Source: Paenibacillus sp. CC-CFT747
Lineage (GTDB): Bacteria > Bacillota > Bacilli > Paenibacillales > NBRC-103111
Assembly: GCA_030323305.1 (NCBI GenBank)
Contig: CP106741.1
Span: forward strand, 2,825,501 to 2,889,500
Reading direction: 5' to 3'
DNA length: 64,000 nt
The number at the start of each line of letters is the position of its first letter. Position 1 is the stretch's first letter. Shown piece after piece: positions 1-9,918 of the stretch. Both the position numbers and the translations under genes were made by a program. The notes beneath the pieces were generated by a model, which had not been told where the DNA came from, did not search any database, and worked only from the letters and a program-made list of their open reading frames with translations.

Positions 1-858
1 TCCAGGCGGTCTTCGTCCGGCTCCGAGAGCTGCAGGACCGGGCGGAACGGCGCCGTGTCGGGCTTCCATCCGACCGTGCGGAGCCAGGCCTCCGCGTCTA
101 GGCCGGCCGCTGCCGCCGCCGCGTCGCCAGCGAACAGCAGCGGGTAGTCGCGGCGAAGGTCGGCGCGGGCCGCCTCCTCGGCGTAATAACGGCTGTCGAC
201 AGCCGCTGAGAACGCTGCCTTCAAGCCCTTGCCGAATCCCGCCTCCTCCGGTGGAACGGGGTCCGGCATCCCGGGGCCATCGACTTCTCCAGCCGCTTCT
301 GCGAGCCTTACCGCGTCGACGGCTCCCGGCCCAAGGCGGTCCTCCGCGGGCCCCGTCTCCCGGACCGGCCGGTTCGCCTTCCCGGACTCTTCGGCCATCG
401 GCGCTCCCTCAGAAGGGCCGGGCCGCCCGGCCGCTTCCCACTCGGCCCGCTCCTTCGGCGACCAGGAGGCTTCGTCCCACGTCCACTCCAGCCTTCCTTC
501 CCGGAAGGCCGTGAAGTCGGGAACGAAACGCTTTTCCTCCAGGCATTTCGCGAGAAGGGGGCTTTGGCGAGAAGGGCTGCCCCTTCGCGTTCCAGCTCCA
601 CTCGATATGGCGGAGGAGACTGGGGCCGGCAAAGTAAGGAATCACCTGCTCCGCGGGAAGGTGGACGAACTCCACGCCGTCCGCTTCCAGAACCTCGAGC
701 CCGGTTCCATAGAAGGACTCCTTATGCCGGGCAAAAAGCCGGTGCTTCAAAGCCGTCCCCAAGAGCAGCGCTCCGTCCGGCAAGGATCCGCCTAGAAGAA
801 CATCTCCGTGCGCCGTGATTTCCACTTCAACCGTGAGGGTGGTTAGCGATATGTTCAT
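1..858 (-). CDS. SNF2-type DEAD/DEAH helicase, N-terminal part (cut by window edge)
   Basis: Only the N-terminal region is present; the rest lies beyond base 1. The start ATG at 858 overlaps the stop of the upstream SWIM protein as ATGA (855-858), a translational coupling. The protein begins MNISLTTLTVEVEI and carries the 'LLGTALKHRLFARHKESFYGTGLE' type N-terminal region seen in bacterial SNF2 helicases that sit next to SWIM-domain proteins. The frame breaks near 555-570; after one added base it stays open to base 1, reading ...LLAKCLEEKRFVPDF... No helicase motif falls inside the window, so the family call rests on the N-terminal resemblance and on the SWIM neighbour. Confidence 0.6.
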
Positions 859-2485
859 GGGATCAGCTTTCCTTTCTGAAGTTCTTCCCGCAGGGCGCGA
901 AGACGGCTGTGCTGCGAGGCGAAGCTCTCGAAGAAGAGCTCCCAGCGGCCGGTTTCTTTCAGGCGGGCGTACAATTTGGAGAGGCGCTTGAGCAGCCGGA
1001 CCGCCGCCTTGTAGCTGTCCCGGTTCTTCTCCCCGACGAGCCGTTCCACGGCCTGGTGATAGAAGGGCAGAAGAACATGGGGAGCGTGCTTCTCGAGAGG
1101 CTGAAGCTCGCTGGCCCGGTAGGACCGGGGGTCCTTGCCTGTGCTGAGCAAATAGTCTCCCCACTGCTCCCACTTGCCGTACTGCTGGAGCTTCTCTTCA
1201 TATAGAGAAGCGGTACGGGGAGTAAGGCGGCAAGGGCATCCCACAGACGGGGCTCCAGCTCCGGCTGTTTCTCGATCACGGCTTCCCAATGCGTCACATA
1301 GACTTTTATGGCGTGTCCGGTCTCTTTGGCTATTTCGGGAAGAAGCTCGTCCAGCCAGCGGGCGAGCGCCGCCGCTTCTTCTTTCTCCCGGAGCACCTGA
1401 AGAAACCCGTCCAGCTCTTCATAACGGATTCCCCGGCCCGGTAGGCTTCCATCAGCCGGGACCAAGCGTTGTCGATCTCTCCGAGCCCGTAATAAAGATG
1501 GGCTTGGGCGAACAGCACCCGGGTTCTCAACCGTTCCTTTCCCCGGCCGCCGCCGCTTCCAATCTTCCAATCTCTTCCCGAATTTTCTCCGGCTTCTCCC
1601 TATTGAGCAGAGTTTGCCATAGCGACAGATAGTGACGGGCCATCTCGTGCTGCGCTCTCGTTTCGGCCAGCATCTCCGCACGCAGCCAGTCCAGCGTTCC
1701 CTGAATAAACGGAGCCGGCTCTCGTTCAGCCGGAAGAGTACTCACTTCCCGCCAGCCGTCCTCGAGTTCCCCGGATAGGAGGGAGGCCGCCTCGTGGGTG
1801 AAATATCCTATGTAGGACAGAGAAGCGCTCAAGCCGGGGGTGGAAGGCAGGAGCACCTTTTTCAGGAGGAAAAGCCGCAGATTCTGTTCAAAAAGCAGCT
1901 GGACAGGCGCCTCTAGGGAGGGGAGGGCCTGGACGGCAGCCTTCCATATCTTCTTCCCATAGGCGGTATTTCGGATTTCCCGCTCATAGGGCCGGGCGCA
2001 CAGCTCCGCATAATCGTGCCATTCCGGTACGCTCATTTCGGAAACCCGGGAGGCCATTTCCAGGCGCTTCCTCTCTTGTCCGGACGAAACCAGGCCGGAA
2101 GAGGAAAGAGGAACCGGCCGGTTCGGCTTCACGGCACGGGGAGGAGGCGGCTCGGCGTGAAACTTGGCGTTGACGAGTACCGGCACGGAGCGTCCCTGCT
2201 TCTCCGCATAATCGAACAGAACCGCCATCATGTGCTTGCACCAGCTGCTTACCGGGCAGGAGCAGCCGCTCATGCCGAAGAAATCCAGGTGGATGTTCAC
2301 CTGGTAGAGGTCCGAGCCTTCTACGCAGGCGGCAATTTCACGGGGGCGGTCTCCGCCGAACCGGTAACTCTTCCTTGCTTGAAATAAGCGAAGCCCCTTT
2401 TGATGGTGACCTCGTCAAAATTCTCCTTCACATCCTGCACAAGCAGGCTCCATTGGGAATCGTCCATTTCCGTAAACGGGTTCAT
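855..2485 (-). CDS. SWIM zinc-finger domain protein (several frameshifts)
   Basis: The start ATG at 2485 gives MNPFTEMDDSQWSLLVQDVK and, after a break near 2360, CVEGSDLYQVNIHLDFFGMSG followed by CSCPVSSWCKHMMAVLF. That matches the SWIM pattern CxC...CxH, a zinc-binding fold for nucleic acid or protein contacts. The rest is helical, with many Leu/Glu repeats, as usual for this roughly 550-residue family. Four frame breaks (near 2360, 1530, 1435 and 1215) are needed to join conserved blocks; the last block ends LREELQKGKLIP at 855. It is coupled to the helicase gene, the usual pairing, so the two proteins probably act together on DNA. Confidence 0.7.
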
Positions 2486-2771
2486 AGCGGTAACTCCCTT
2501 ACTTTGATAACCGTCTTGTCAGACGGGAGGGACCGGCAAGGTCCGTTGATCCTTTTTATAGCTATCATTATAGCAGGTTTGGAACGAACATACATTCGTT
2601 GCTTGCTTCAGAGATTTCGGCGTATCCGCGCCTCCCTCTTCCTGAGGCAGGCGGCAACCATGACAAATGTCATCTATCTCCCTTGACGTCTGTGACTGTC
2701 GCCCTTGGGCCCTCCTTCCTATAATAGAGAAAGGATAGTGGAATGCCAGAACATCCTTAAGGAGGAGCCTT
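2486..2771. other. Divergent intergenic region between SWIM gene and des
   Basis: This gap of 286 bases separates the minus-strand SWIM/helicase operon from the desaturase. It holds a perfect -10 hexamer TATAAT at 2720-2725, an imperfect -35 about 17 bp upstream, the ATGACA-AA-TGTCAT inverted repeat at 2660-2673 and the strong ribosome-binding site AAGGAGGAG just before the ATG at 2772. I see no RNA gene or small ORF with support. Confidence 0.6.
2660..2673. promoter_or_regulatory. Candidate DesR operator, inverted repeat
   Basis: ATGACA and TGTCAT form perfect 6-bp arms around AA. The centre lies about 65 bp upstream of the transcription start implied by the TATAAT at 2720-2725. In Bacillus subtilis, phosphorylated DesR activates des from sites in roughly that interval. 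The desK-desR pair immediately downstream makes DesR the obvious candidate, but binding is inferred from position and symmetry only. Confidence 0.45.
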
Positions 2772-3797
2772 ATGCATACAGACAGCATCTCTCAATTGAA
2801 GAAAAGCGTAGCCCCTTATGAGCACCACGATAGAAAAACAAGCATCCGGCAGATCCTCAATACGATCGGTCCTTTGCTGCTCCTATGGTATATAACTTAT
2901 TTAAGCCTTTCCATCTCGTATATCTTGACGATTCCTCTCGCCTTGGTGACGGCAGGCTTCGTCGTGCGGACGTTTATCCTTTTTCATGACTGCTGCCATC
3001 AGTCGTTCTTCCGTAGCCGGCGGGCCAACGATATTCTCGGTACCCTTACGGGCATCCTAACCCTTGTGCCCTATCAGCAGTGGAAGCACAGCCATTCCGT
3101 TCATCATGCCACCAGCAGCAACCTGGACAAAAGAGGCGTAGGGGATATGTGGCTCCTTACGGTGGACGAATACGCCGCTGCGCCTTTGCGGCGCCGGATC
3201 GCTTACCGCTTATACCGCAATCCGCTCGTTATGTTCGGGCTCGGGCCTCTATCGGTTTTCCTGATCGAATACCGGTTTAACCGGCGCGGGGCGAGGCGGA
3301 AGGAGCGCCTTAACACGTATGTGACGAACGCGGGCATCGTACTTCTTTATGCCTCGTTGATCCAGCTGATCGGGTGGCAGGCCTTTCTGCTCGTGCAGGG
3401 GCCGGTATTTTTCTTCTCGGGCCTGCTCGGCATTTGGCTGTTCTACGTTCAGCACCAATTCGAGGATTCGTACTTCGAGAAAGAGGACGAATGGAGTTTC
3501 GTGAAAGCGGCCGTCGAAGGCAGCTCCTACTACAAGCTCCCGAAGCCGCTTCAATGGATCACCGGCAACATCGGCTTTCATCACGTTCACCACCTGAATC
3601 CCAAGGTACCCAACTATCACCTGGAGAAAGCCCATGAGGCCGTGCCGCCGCTGCAGAAGGCCACTACGATCACTATCGGCCTCTCGCTGAAATCGCTGCG
3701 ATACAAGCTTTGGGACGAGCAGTCCAAAACATTCGTTACCTTCCGGGAAGCCAAGCGGCACCGCTTGGCGGATTCCCGCTCTCGTTACGCCGCTTGA
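2772..3797 (+). CDS. des: Acyl-lipid fatty acid desaturase (Des)
   Basis: This 341-residue membrane enzyme introduces a cis double bond into acyl chains of membrane phospholipids. The three di-iron histidine boxes are visible: H72-DCC-H76, HSHSVHH at about 106-112 and HHVHH at about 270-274. Hydrophobic segments lie near 30-70, 85-100 and 185-225, as in the Bacillus Delta5 desaturase. The start is supported by AAGGAGGAG 7 bases upstream. DesK- and DesR-like genes follow on the same strand, the classical partners that induce the desaturase when the membrane stiffens in the cold. The frame is intact. Confidence 0.93.
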   Translation: MHTDSISQLKKSVAPYEHHDRKTSIRQILNTIGPLLLLWYITYLSLSISYILTIPLALVTAGFVVRTFILFHDCCHQSFFRSRRANDILGTLTGILTLVPYQQWKHSHSVHHATSSNLDKRGVGDMWLLTVDEYAAAPLRRRIAYRLYRNPLVMFGLGPLSVFLIEYRFNRRGARRKERLNTYVTNAGIVLLYASLIQLIGWQAFLLVQGPVFFFSGLLGIWLFYVQHQFEDSYFEKEDEWSFVKAAVEGSSYYKLPKPLQWITGNIGFHHVHHLNPKVPNYHLEKAHEAVPPLQKATTITIGLSLKSLRYKLWDEQSKTFVTFREAKRHRLADSRSRYAA

Positions 3798-4045
3798 CGC
3801 GGCCCGACAGGGCGGAGGCTGATGAATGCGCTTGAAGCCGCTCCTTCGGTGGGGTGGCGAACTGGCGGGAGCTTTATCCGCCTCTTCCGGGGATGGAGAA
3901 CTTGCGGAGGCCCTATCCGTCCCTCCCCGGGGCCCTCTTCGCCGCCTTCCGGGGCCGGGGAAGGAGTTCCAGTGTTAAGTGCGGCGGGAAAATGGTATTC
4001 TACTCTTATGACGCAATAAATGAAGAGGGAAGGGGAACGGCCCTC

Positions 4046-5179
4046 ATGCAGAAATGGTACCAAATCTTCCATCGAAACACGGGGTTAAGTCCCTATGTTT
4101 GGGTGGTTTTCTATATTCTTCCTTTCTATTTCATATTCCGCTCCTCGTCCCCCTACCAGGTGGCGATCGGCGTCAGCATGATCATGCTGTTCTTCGTCTG
4201 CTATGTGCTCTCGTTCATATCCAGAGGGTGGACGGTATATTTCTGGACGAGCGTGCAAATTGTCATTTCCATCACGATGACGCTGTGGTTCGGCTATGTC
4301 TATTTCTCTTTGTTCCTTGCTTTCTTTATTGGGAACATTCAGAACAAGGCGGGATTTATCACGCTGTATACCGTTCATCTGCTCACCACCGTGGTGGCGG
4401 TCAACTTCGGGTTTGTTTCGAAAAATCCCGTGTTCCTAAGTCAGCTGCCCTTCGTCCTCCTGAGTCTGATTGCCGTCATCCTGCTCCCGGTCACCACCTA
4501 TTCGCGTAACCGCAGCGATAAGCTCCAAGGCCAGCTCGAGGTGGCCAACCGGAAACTTTCCGAGCTCGTGAAGCTCGAGGAGAGGCAGCGGATCGCGCGT
4601 GATCTGCATGATACGCTCGGCCAGAAGCTGTCGCTCATCGGCCTGAAGAGCGATCTAGCCGGCAGGCTCATACCGAAAAATCCGCAGCAGGCCCTGATCG
4701 AGATCGAGGACGTCCGCCAGACGGCGCGTACGGCGCTGAAGGAAATGAGGGAAATGGTCACCCAGATGAGGGGACTGCGGCTCGAAGAGGAGATTTACCG
4801 GATCGGGCAAATTCTGAAGGCCGCCGAGGTGGAGCTGACGGTGGAGGGCGATCCCCACCTGACGAACACCTCCCTCATGAGCGAGAATGTCCTCAGCATG
4901 TGCCTGAAGGAAGCGGTGACGAACGTGGTTAAGCACAGCGGCGCTTCTTTCTGCCGGATCGCCATCGAGCCGTCGCCCGCCGACCTGGTGGTCACAATCG
5001 AGGACAACGGGAAGGGGATTGCAGGCGAACCTCTCCGGCTGGGAAACGGGCTGCGGGGAATTAAGGAAAGGCTGGAATTTGTGAACGGCAGCCTGGACAT
5101 TGCGGTAGCGGGCGGCACGAAAATCGTGATGAAGGTGCCGGGCGTATGGAACCAAGCCGAAACGGAGGTGCAGGCATGA
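4046..5179 (+). CDS. desK: Membrane thermosensor histidine kinase (DesK-like)
   Basis: I choose the ATG at 4046 (MQKWYQIFHRN) because it has a purine-rich site upstream and gives 377 residues, close to DesK; the open frame runs further up to 3854 without family similarity. Five hydrophobic segments occupy about residues 15-150, followed by a coiled-coil linker and the HisKA_3 box RQRIARDLHDTLGQKLS. The phospho-acceptor is H188 by my count, the same number as in Bacillus DesK. The ATPase part has N, G1 and G2 boxes (EAVTNVVKHS, DNGKGI, GNGLRGIKERL). The stop overlaps the desR start as ATGA. It should sense membrane fluidity and phosphorylate DesR. Confidence 0.9.
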   Translation: MQKWYQIFHRNTGLSPYVWVVFYILPFYFIFRSSSPYQVAIGVSMIMLFFVCYVLSFISRGWTVYFWTSVQIVISITMTLWFGYVYFSLFLAFFIGNIQNKAGFITLYTVHLLTTVVAVNFGFVSKNPVFLSQLPFVLLSLIAVILLPVTTYSRNRSDKLQGQLEVANRKLSELVKLEERQRIARDLHDTLGQKLSLIGLKSDLAGRLIPKNPQQALIEIEDVRQTARTALKEMREMVTQMRGLRLEEEIYRIGQILKAAEVELTVEGDPHLTNTSLMSENVLSMCLKEAVTNVVKHSGASFCRIAIEPSPADLVVTIEDNGKGIAGEPLRLGNGLRGIKERLEFVNGSLDIAVAGGTKIVMKVPGVWNQAETEVQA

Positions 5180-5775
5180 TTCGAATCGTCATAGCCGAAG
5201 ACCAGCGTATGCTTCTTGGGGCTTTGGCCTCTTTGCTCGATCTGGAAGAGGACATGGAAGTGGTGGGGAAGGCGGCGAACGGGGAGGATGCCGTGAAGCT
5301 GGTTCACGAGCACCGGCCGGACGTATGCATCATGGACATTGAGATGCCGCTGATGAGCGGGCTGGATGCGGCCGATAAGCTGAAGGGCTCCGGCTGCAAG
5401 GTGATCATCCTCACCACCTTCGCGCGCTCGGGGTATTTTGAGCGGGCGATCCGGGCGGGCGCCCACGGGTTTCTGCTGAAGGACAGCCCGAGCGAGGAGC
5501 TTGCCGATTCCATCCGCAGCGTCATGGCGGGCCGGAGGATGTATGCCGCGGAGCTGATGGACGAAGTCTACCAGGACGAGAACCCTTTGACGGAACGGGA
5601 GAAGGAAGTGCTTGTTCTCATCGCCGAAGGCAAAACCACGAAGGACATCGCCGATACGCTCAGCATCACGACCGGCACCGTCCGCAATTATGTTTCCGTG
5701 ATTCTCGACAAGCTTCAGGTGACGAACCGGATCGAGGCCATCATGCGCTTCAAGGAAAAAGGCTGGTTCAAATAG
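5176..5775 (+). CDS. desR: NarL/FixJ-type response regulator (DesR-like)
   Basis: This 199-residue protein has a receiver domain (IVIAEDQRML, phosphorylation site D54 in CIMDIEMP, conserved Thr in IILTTFA, Lys in LLKDSPSE). A LuxR-type helix-turn-helix follows (LTEREKEVLVLIAEGKTTKDIA...VRNYVSVILDKL). Length and D54 agree with Bacillus DesR. The start ATG at 5176 overlaps the desK stop. The expected role is to activate des at low temperature through the upstream inverted repeat. No frameshift is present anywhere in des-desK-desR. Confidence 0.92.
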   Translation: MIRIVIAEDQRMLLGALASLLDLEEDMEVVGKAANGEDAVKLVHEHRPDVCIMDIEMPLMSGLDAADKLKGSGCKVIILTTFARSGYFERAIRAGAHGFLLKDSPSEELADSIRSVMAGRRMYAAELMDEVYQDENPLTEREKEVLVLIAEGKTTKDIADTLSITTGTVRNYVSVILDKLQVTNRIEAIMRFKEKGWFK

Positions 5776-5800
5776 CGGGTGCGGGGGCGAAAGCAGGCCC

Positions 5801-6199
5801 CTAACGCAAACGGAACCAGAAAAGGAACGCACAGCCGATCAGCCCGATCATCATAAAGATAAAGCCGATTCCTCCGAAAAGAAGAGAGAACAGCCCGCCT
5901 CCCTGGATCGGACCGGTCACAATGGCATCCTCCGGATTTTCCGGGTTATACAGAATGGGGACCTCGTCCCCTTCTTTCTGTTTCACGAGGTTGCTTCCGT
6001 AACGGTTCCAGAATTCATAGGCCATTCCATAGGCGGAATGACGGACCTTCAAATACCGGTTTAGGCTGGTTCCTCGATGCCGGCGGGTCACCACGTCTTT
6101 ATAGTCCACCACGACACCGGTTGACGGCGCCCAGTGGCGCTTCCGGTGGCGGGCGGCAAAAGCGGTTTTCACGCCTATGGTGAAGAACAGACCTCCCAT
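5801..6199 (-). CDS. DUF3592 membrane protein
   Basis: This small protein of at least 132 residues carries a DUF3592-like core (GVVVDYKDVVTRR...YGMAYEFWNRYGSNL...GDEVPILYNPENPEDAIV), a beta-rich domain of unknown function, and a C-terminal hydrophobic helix (FLLFGGIGFIFMMIGLIGCAF) that should anchor it. The first ATG at 6199 lies inside what looks like an N-terminal membrane helix (TYVPYLLFPLFALMGG), so the true start is probably about 40 bases upstream. There a GGGAGGG site is followed only by ATC/TTA codons in frame. Either the start is non-canonical or a base is wrong. Function unknown. Confidence 0.7.
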   Translation of the reverse strand: MGGLFFTIGVKTAFAARHRKRHWAPSTGVVVDYKDVVTRRHRGTSLNRYLKVRHSAYGMAYEFWNRYGSNLVKQKEGDEVPILYNPENPEDAIVTGPIQGGGLFSLLFGGIGFIFMMIGLIGCAFLFWFRLR

Positions 6200-6319
6200 G
6201 AGGGCAAAGAGGGGAAACAGAAGATAAGGAACGTAGGTTTCTAAGATGGGGAATCCCTCCCTTTTCTAAGGTTTACTTAAACAGGACAGAAGGGCAGCTA
6301 AGAAAGGAGTATTCAAACG

Positions 6320-6784
6320 ATGGCCAAAGCCGCATTCATCCAGCCGGATCCAGAGGGCTGGCTTCAGCAGTTTCATTTTTCCCTCCCGATCAAAATCCGC
6401 TACTGCGAGACGGATATGCTGGGGCACGTCAACAATGTTAGCTATTTTATGTACTTTGAGCAAGGCCGTATCGAATATTTCGAGAATCTGAAGCTGACGG
6501 ACGAGCTGTTCGGCGAACAGCAGGTTTCGGTCGTGGCGGACCTCGAGTGCCAATATTTGGCCGAGCTGTTCCTTAAGGATCCGCTTCAGCTCCATGTCCG
6601 GGTAGCCAAGCTCGGCCGTTCGTCCATGGACATCGAATACGCCGTGGTGGTGAACGACAAGCTGAAAGCCGCGGGACGCGGCACCATTGTGCTCGTCGAC
6701 AAGACAACCGGAAGAAGCACCCCGATTCCGGAAGAGACGAAAGCGGTGATCCGTTCCTTCGAGGGGACGGGGCTGAAGGAATAG
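6320..6784 (+). CDS. Acyl-CoA thioesterase, hotdog fold (4HBT family)
   Basis: This 154-residue protein has the 4HBT signature RYCETDMLGHVNNVSYFMYF at about 27-46, in which Asp32 is the expected catalytic acid, followed by the long central helix (FEQGRIEYFE). Members hydrolyse acyl-CoA or acyl-ACP thioesters as tetramers. The ribosome-binding site AAGGAG lies 10 bases upstream. It is flanked by unrelated genes, so the natural substrate cannot be read from context, although the desaturase cassette nearby also concerns acyl chains. Confidence 0.85.
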   Translation: MAKAAFIQPDPEGWLQQFHFSLPIKIRYCETDMLGHVNNVSYFMYFEQGRIEYFENLKLTDELFGEQQVSVVADLECQYLAELFLKDPLQLHVRVAKLGRSSMDIEYAVVVNDKLKAAGRGTIVLVDKTTGRSTPIPEETKAVIRSFEGTGLKE

Positions 6785-6874
6785 CCTGCTTAAGGGCATG
6801 AAGGATTTCCGGCTTGGCGGGCGAATGATTAGGGGAGTTTAATTTAAAGCTGGTTAGCGGCAGGAGGGTTCGTC

Positions 6875-8361
6875 ATTTCTATCTTCATCCCTTTCATCAT
6901 CAACGTCAGTCTTCTGATCACCTTCGCCTATCTCTCCAATCTGGGGTACAAATATGTTCTCCGGCACGCTTCCTGGGGCATTCAACAGGCGGCTTTCCTG
7001 ACCGCCTTTGTGATGGCCGGCTGGCTGACCATGGTTTTCGGGGTGCGGGGAAGCCAATTTACGCTGTTTGATCTGCGCGTGGTTCCTCTCGTATACGGCA
7101 CCCTGTTCTTCAGAAGACCGCTCCCCCTGCTGTTGATCGGGGCCGGGATAGCCGTCTGCCGGTTCTTTATTTCGGGAGTTAACCCGCAGAGCATAACGGG
7201 AGCCCTCAACATTATGCTGCTCGGCCTGCTTGCCGCCTTCCTGGTCCATCTGTACCGGCGCCGGGCCTGGAGCTATTGGCGCAAAGCCCTGCTCTCCATC
7301 GTGCTTATCAATTCGCTGCAGGTGTTGGGAATCGTCGCCTTCGGCGCCATTCCGACCGGGTATTATTTAAGTCATGTGGCGTACTACACGTACCCCTCGG
7401 TCTCGCGCTCAGCGCCTTGTTCGTGTTTATCATTTGGGATTTCTCCAAGGAGCGGAGAAGAGCGAATGAGCTTAACCGGGTGAACCGGAAGCTCCAGCAG
7501 CAAACCGGGGAGCTGCAGCAGTCGAAGCATGAGCTCGAAGAGAAAGCCCGCCAGCTGGTCGCCGCCTCCCGTTTCAAGTCGGAATTTATCGCCAATATGT
7601 CCCATGAGCTCAAAACACCGCTGAACAGCATTATCGTCCTGTCCGAGCTGATCCGTGATCAAGAGGATACGACGTCTCCGGAGGAGACCGCCCGGTGTGC
7701 GGGGCTCATTCACGTCTCCGGAAACGAGCTTCTTCAGATGATCAACGACATCCTGGACCTCTCCCGGATTGAGGCGGGCCAGATGGAGGTGATGGACCAG
7801 CCGGTCGTTCTCGAGGAGCTGCTTCAGATGATCGATCACCAGGTCCGGGCCGGGATGGCGGCCAAAGGACTTCTTTTTCAATTGAGGATGGGAGAAGGGC
7901 TTCCCTTCGCCGTAGCCTCCGATTCCCGTAAAATCAACCAAATCCTCCGCAGCCTGCTTGCTAACGCGGTAAAATTCACGGAAAAAGGGAGCATTGCACT
8001 GGAGGTAAGCCTGGAAAAGGCCTTGCCTGGAAGCTTACTTTCCGGGGCTGGCTCCGGTCCGTCCGAGTGGATCGTCTTTGCCGTCAGCGATACGGGGATC
8101 GGGATCGACGAAGGCAAGCAGCAGCTTATCTTCGAGGCTTTCCAGCAGGAGGAGGGAGCGCTGAACCGAAAATACGGCGGAATGGGCCTGGGGCTGTCGA
8201 TGAGCCTTCAGCTTGCCCGGCTGCTCGGCGGCTCTCTCTCGCTCGAAAGCCGGAAAGGGGAGGGCAGCCGCTTCTCCCTCCGCCTTCCGGCGCGGGTCTG
8301 GACCGGGCAACCCGCCGGGCCGACGGGATCGGGGAGGACGCATGGCCGGAATGCCTCCTGA
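6875..8361 (+). CDS. Hybrid-type membrane sensor histidine kinase, 5TM-LYT-like sensor (one frameshift)
   Basis: The N-terminal half is a multi-pass region (FIINVSLLITFAYLSN ... LINSLQVLGIVAFG) resembling 5TMR_LYT sensors. The conserved middle of that domain shows as LRVVPLVYGTLFFRRPLPLLL. A coiled coil leads to the HisKA box FIANMSHELKTPLNS and the ATPase boxes (N at LLANAVKF, DTGIGI, GMGLGLS). The frame breaks near 7395 within the last membrane helix (YTYP/LGLALSALFVF). The best start by reading frame is an ATT at 6875, 6 bases after GGAGGG; no ATG is in frame before 7010. No response regulator is adjacent, so it is an orphan kinase. Confidence 0.8.
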
Positions 8362-8418
8362 TCCGCCGGCGCGCCTCCTGCCTTTTAGGACACTAGAGAA
8401 GAGAAGGAGGGCACAGCC

Positions 8419-9044
8419 ATGATCAACCGAAGAATAAGCACGGTAGACCGCCAATACGGGAATCCTTCCGGGGTAAGGGGACGGATGACCGGCGAATTGA
8501 TGGTACGCCAGCATGGACCCGAGACCTTATGGACGCTGGATCGTTTGAACCTGCAGCCCGGCGACCGGGTGCTGGAGCTGGGCTGCGGCGCCGGGAAGGC
8601 TATCGAGCTGCTGTACAACCGGTTGGGTCAAGAAGGGAGGTGTCCGGCCTCGACCTTTCGGAGACCATGGTCCAAGCGGCTGCCGGACGCAACCGGCAAG
8701 GCGCGGCAGCCGGCCGGGTCCATATCCGGCAGGGAGACGTATCGGCGGCGATCCCTTGGCCGGACGAATCGTTCCATAAGGTGTTCAGCATCCATTCGCT
8801 GTACTTCTGGAGCGACCTGTCCCGGGCGGTATCCGAGAGCTGCCGCGTGCTTGCCCCCGGTGGGACGATCCTGCTTACTTGGTCGGATGGGAAGAACGGA
8901 AGGGTCTCGCCGGCCATCCGGAGGAAGATCCACCGGGTTCTTCTGCCTTGCATGCGTCAGACGGGATTTCAAGAAATCCGGCTCAGGAGGGGCCCCCGCT
9001 CCAGAGGCTACCACACCCTGGGTGTAACAGCGGTCAAGGGCTGA
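8419..9044 (+). CDS. Class I SAM-dependent methyltransferase (one frameshift)
   Basis: Residues VLELGCGAGKAIELLYNRLG form the SAM-binding motif I. After a break near 8638 the protein continues VSGLDLSETMVQAA (motif II acid), GDVSAAIPWPDESFHKVFSI and RVLAPGGTILLTWS, a complete Rossmann methyltransferase of about 208 residues. Restoring one G in the GGGAGG run joins both halves. The substrate is unknown; the family includes UbiE/Coq5-like and small-molecule methyltransferases. A strong bidirectional terminator follows. Confidence 0.85.
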
Positions 9045-9076
9045 ACCATCAGCCGGCCCGGCCCATAACCAGCAGC

Positions 9077-9117
9077 AAAAAGGACATCTTTCCCCTGGTG
9101 GGAATGATGTCCTTTTT
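9077..9117. terminator. Bidirectional rho-independent terminator
   Basis: AAAAAGGACATC (9077-9088) pairs perfectly with GATGTCCTTTTT (9106-9117). The A run and T run flank the stem, so it can stop transcription from both the methyltransferase (plus) and the ABC importer operon (minus). Confidence 0.9.
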
Positions 9118-9123
9118 GATCGT

Positions 9124-9918
9124 TCAGCCGAGCACGACGCGGTCGTCGGCCAGCTTGTGTCCGCTGATTCGCGCGAACTCGTCGAGGAGTTCTTCGACGG
9201 TCAGCGTCTTCTTGCGATCCCGGTCCACATCGAGGATGACGCGGCCCTTGTCCATCATGATCAGGCGGTTGCCGAGTCGGATCGCCTGCTCCATGTTGTG
9301 CGTGACCATCAGCGTTGTCAGGCTCATCTCCCGGACGAGCTCCTCGGTGAGCCGCGTGATCAGCTCGGCGCGGGCCGGGTCTAGGGCGGCGGTGTGCTCG
9401 TCGAGCAGCAGGATGTCCGGGCGGGTGAAGGTCGCCATGAGCAGGCTGAGCGCCTGCCGCTCCCCGCCGGACAGCAGCCCGACCTTCGCCCGCAGCCGGT
9501 CCTCGAGCCCGATGCCGAGCCGCTTCAGCTGCTCGCGGAAGAAGCTGCGCTTCGCGGAGGTGACGCCGAAGCCCAAGCCCCGCCGCTTTCCGCGGGAGTA
9601 GGCCATGGCGAGGTTCTCTTCGATCGTCATCCGCGGCGCAGTGCCGGCCATCGGGTCCTGGAACACGCGGCCGATCCAGCGGCTGCGGCGGTGCTCCGGC
9701 AAATCCCCGATGGGCTTGCCCTGCAGGAACACTTGGCCGTAGTCCGGCTTCATGACCCCGGAGATGAGGTTCATGAGCGTCGACTTGCCGGCGCCGTTGC
9801 TGCCGATCACGGTCACGAAATCGCCGGGGTTCAGCGTCAGGCTGACGCCGACTAGGGCCAGCTTCTCATCCGGCGTGCCGGCATTGAACAGCTTGGAGGC
9901 ATTCTCTAGCTGCAGCAT
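9124..9918 (-). CDS. ABC transporter ATP-binding protein (ABC_sub_bind-type importer)
   Basis: The 264-residue ATPase shows Walker A (IGSNGAGKST), Q-loop (RVFQDPMAG), signature (LLSGGERQALSLLMA), Walker B (DILLLDEHTAALDP) and H-loop (MVTHNMEQA). The start ATG at 9918 overlaps the permease stop as TGATG. It is the last gene of a three-gene operon (binding protein, permease, ATPase) whose binding protein belongs to the family seen in TrpXYZ-like amino acid importers. Substrate not determinable here. Confidence 0.9.
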   Translation of the reverse strand: MLQLENASKLFNAGTPDEKLALVGVSLTLNPGDFVTVIGSNGAGKSTLMNLISGVMKPDYGQVFLQGKPIGDLPEHRRSRWIGRVFQDPMAGTAPRMTIEENLAMAYSRGKRRGLGFGVTSAKRSFFREQLKRLGIGLEDRLRAKVGLLSGGERQALSLLMATFTRPDILLLDEHTAALDPARAELITRLTEELVREMSLTTLMVTHNMEQAIRLGNRLIMMDKGRVILDVDRDRKKTLTVEELLDEFARISGHKLADDRVVLG

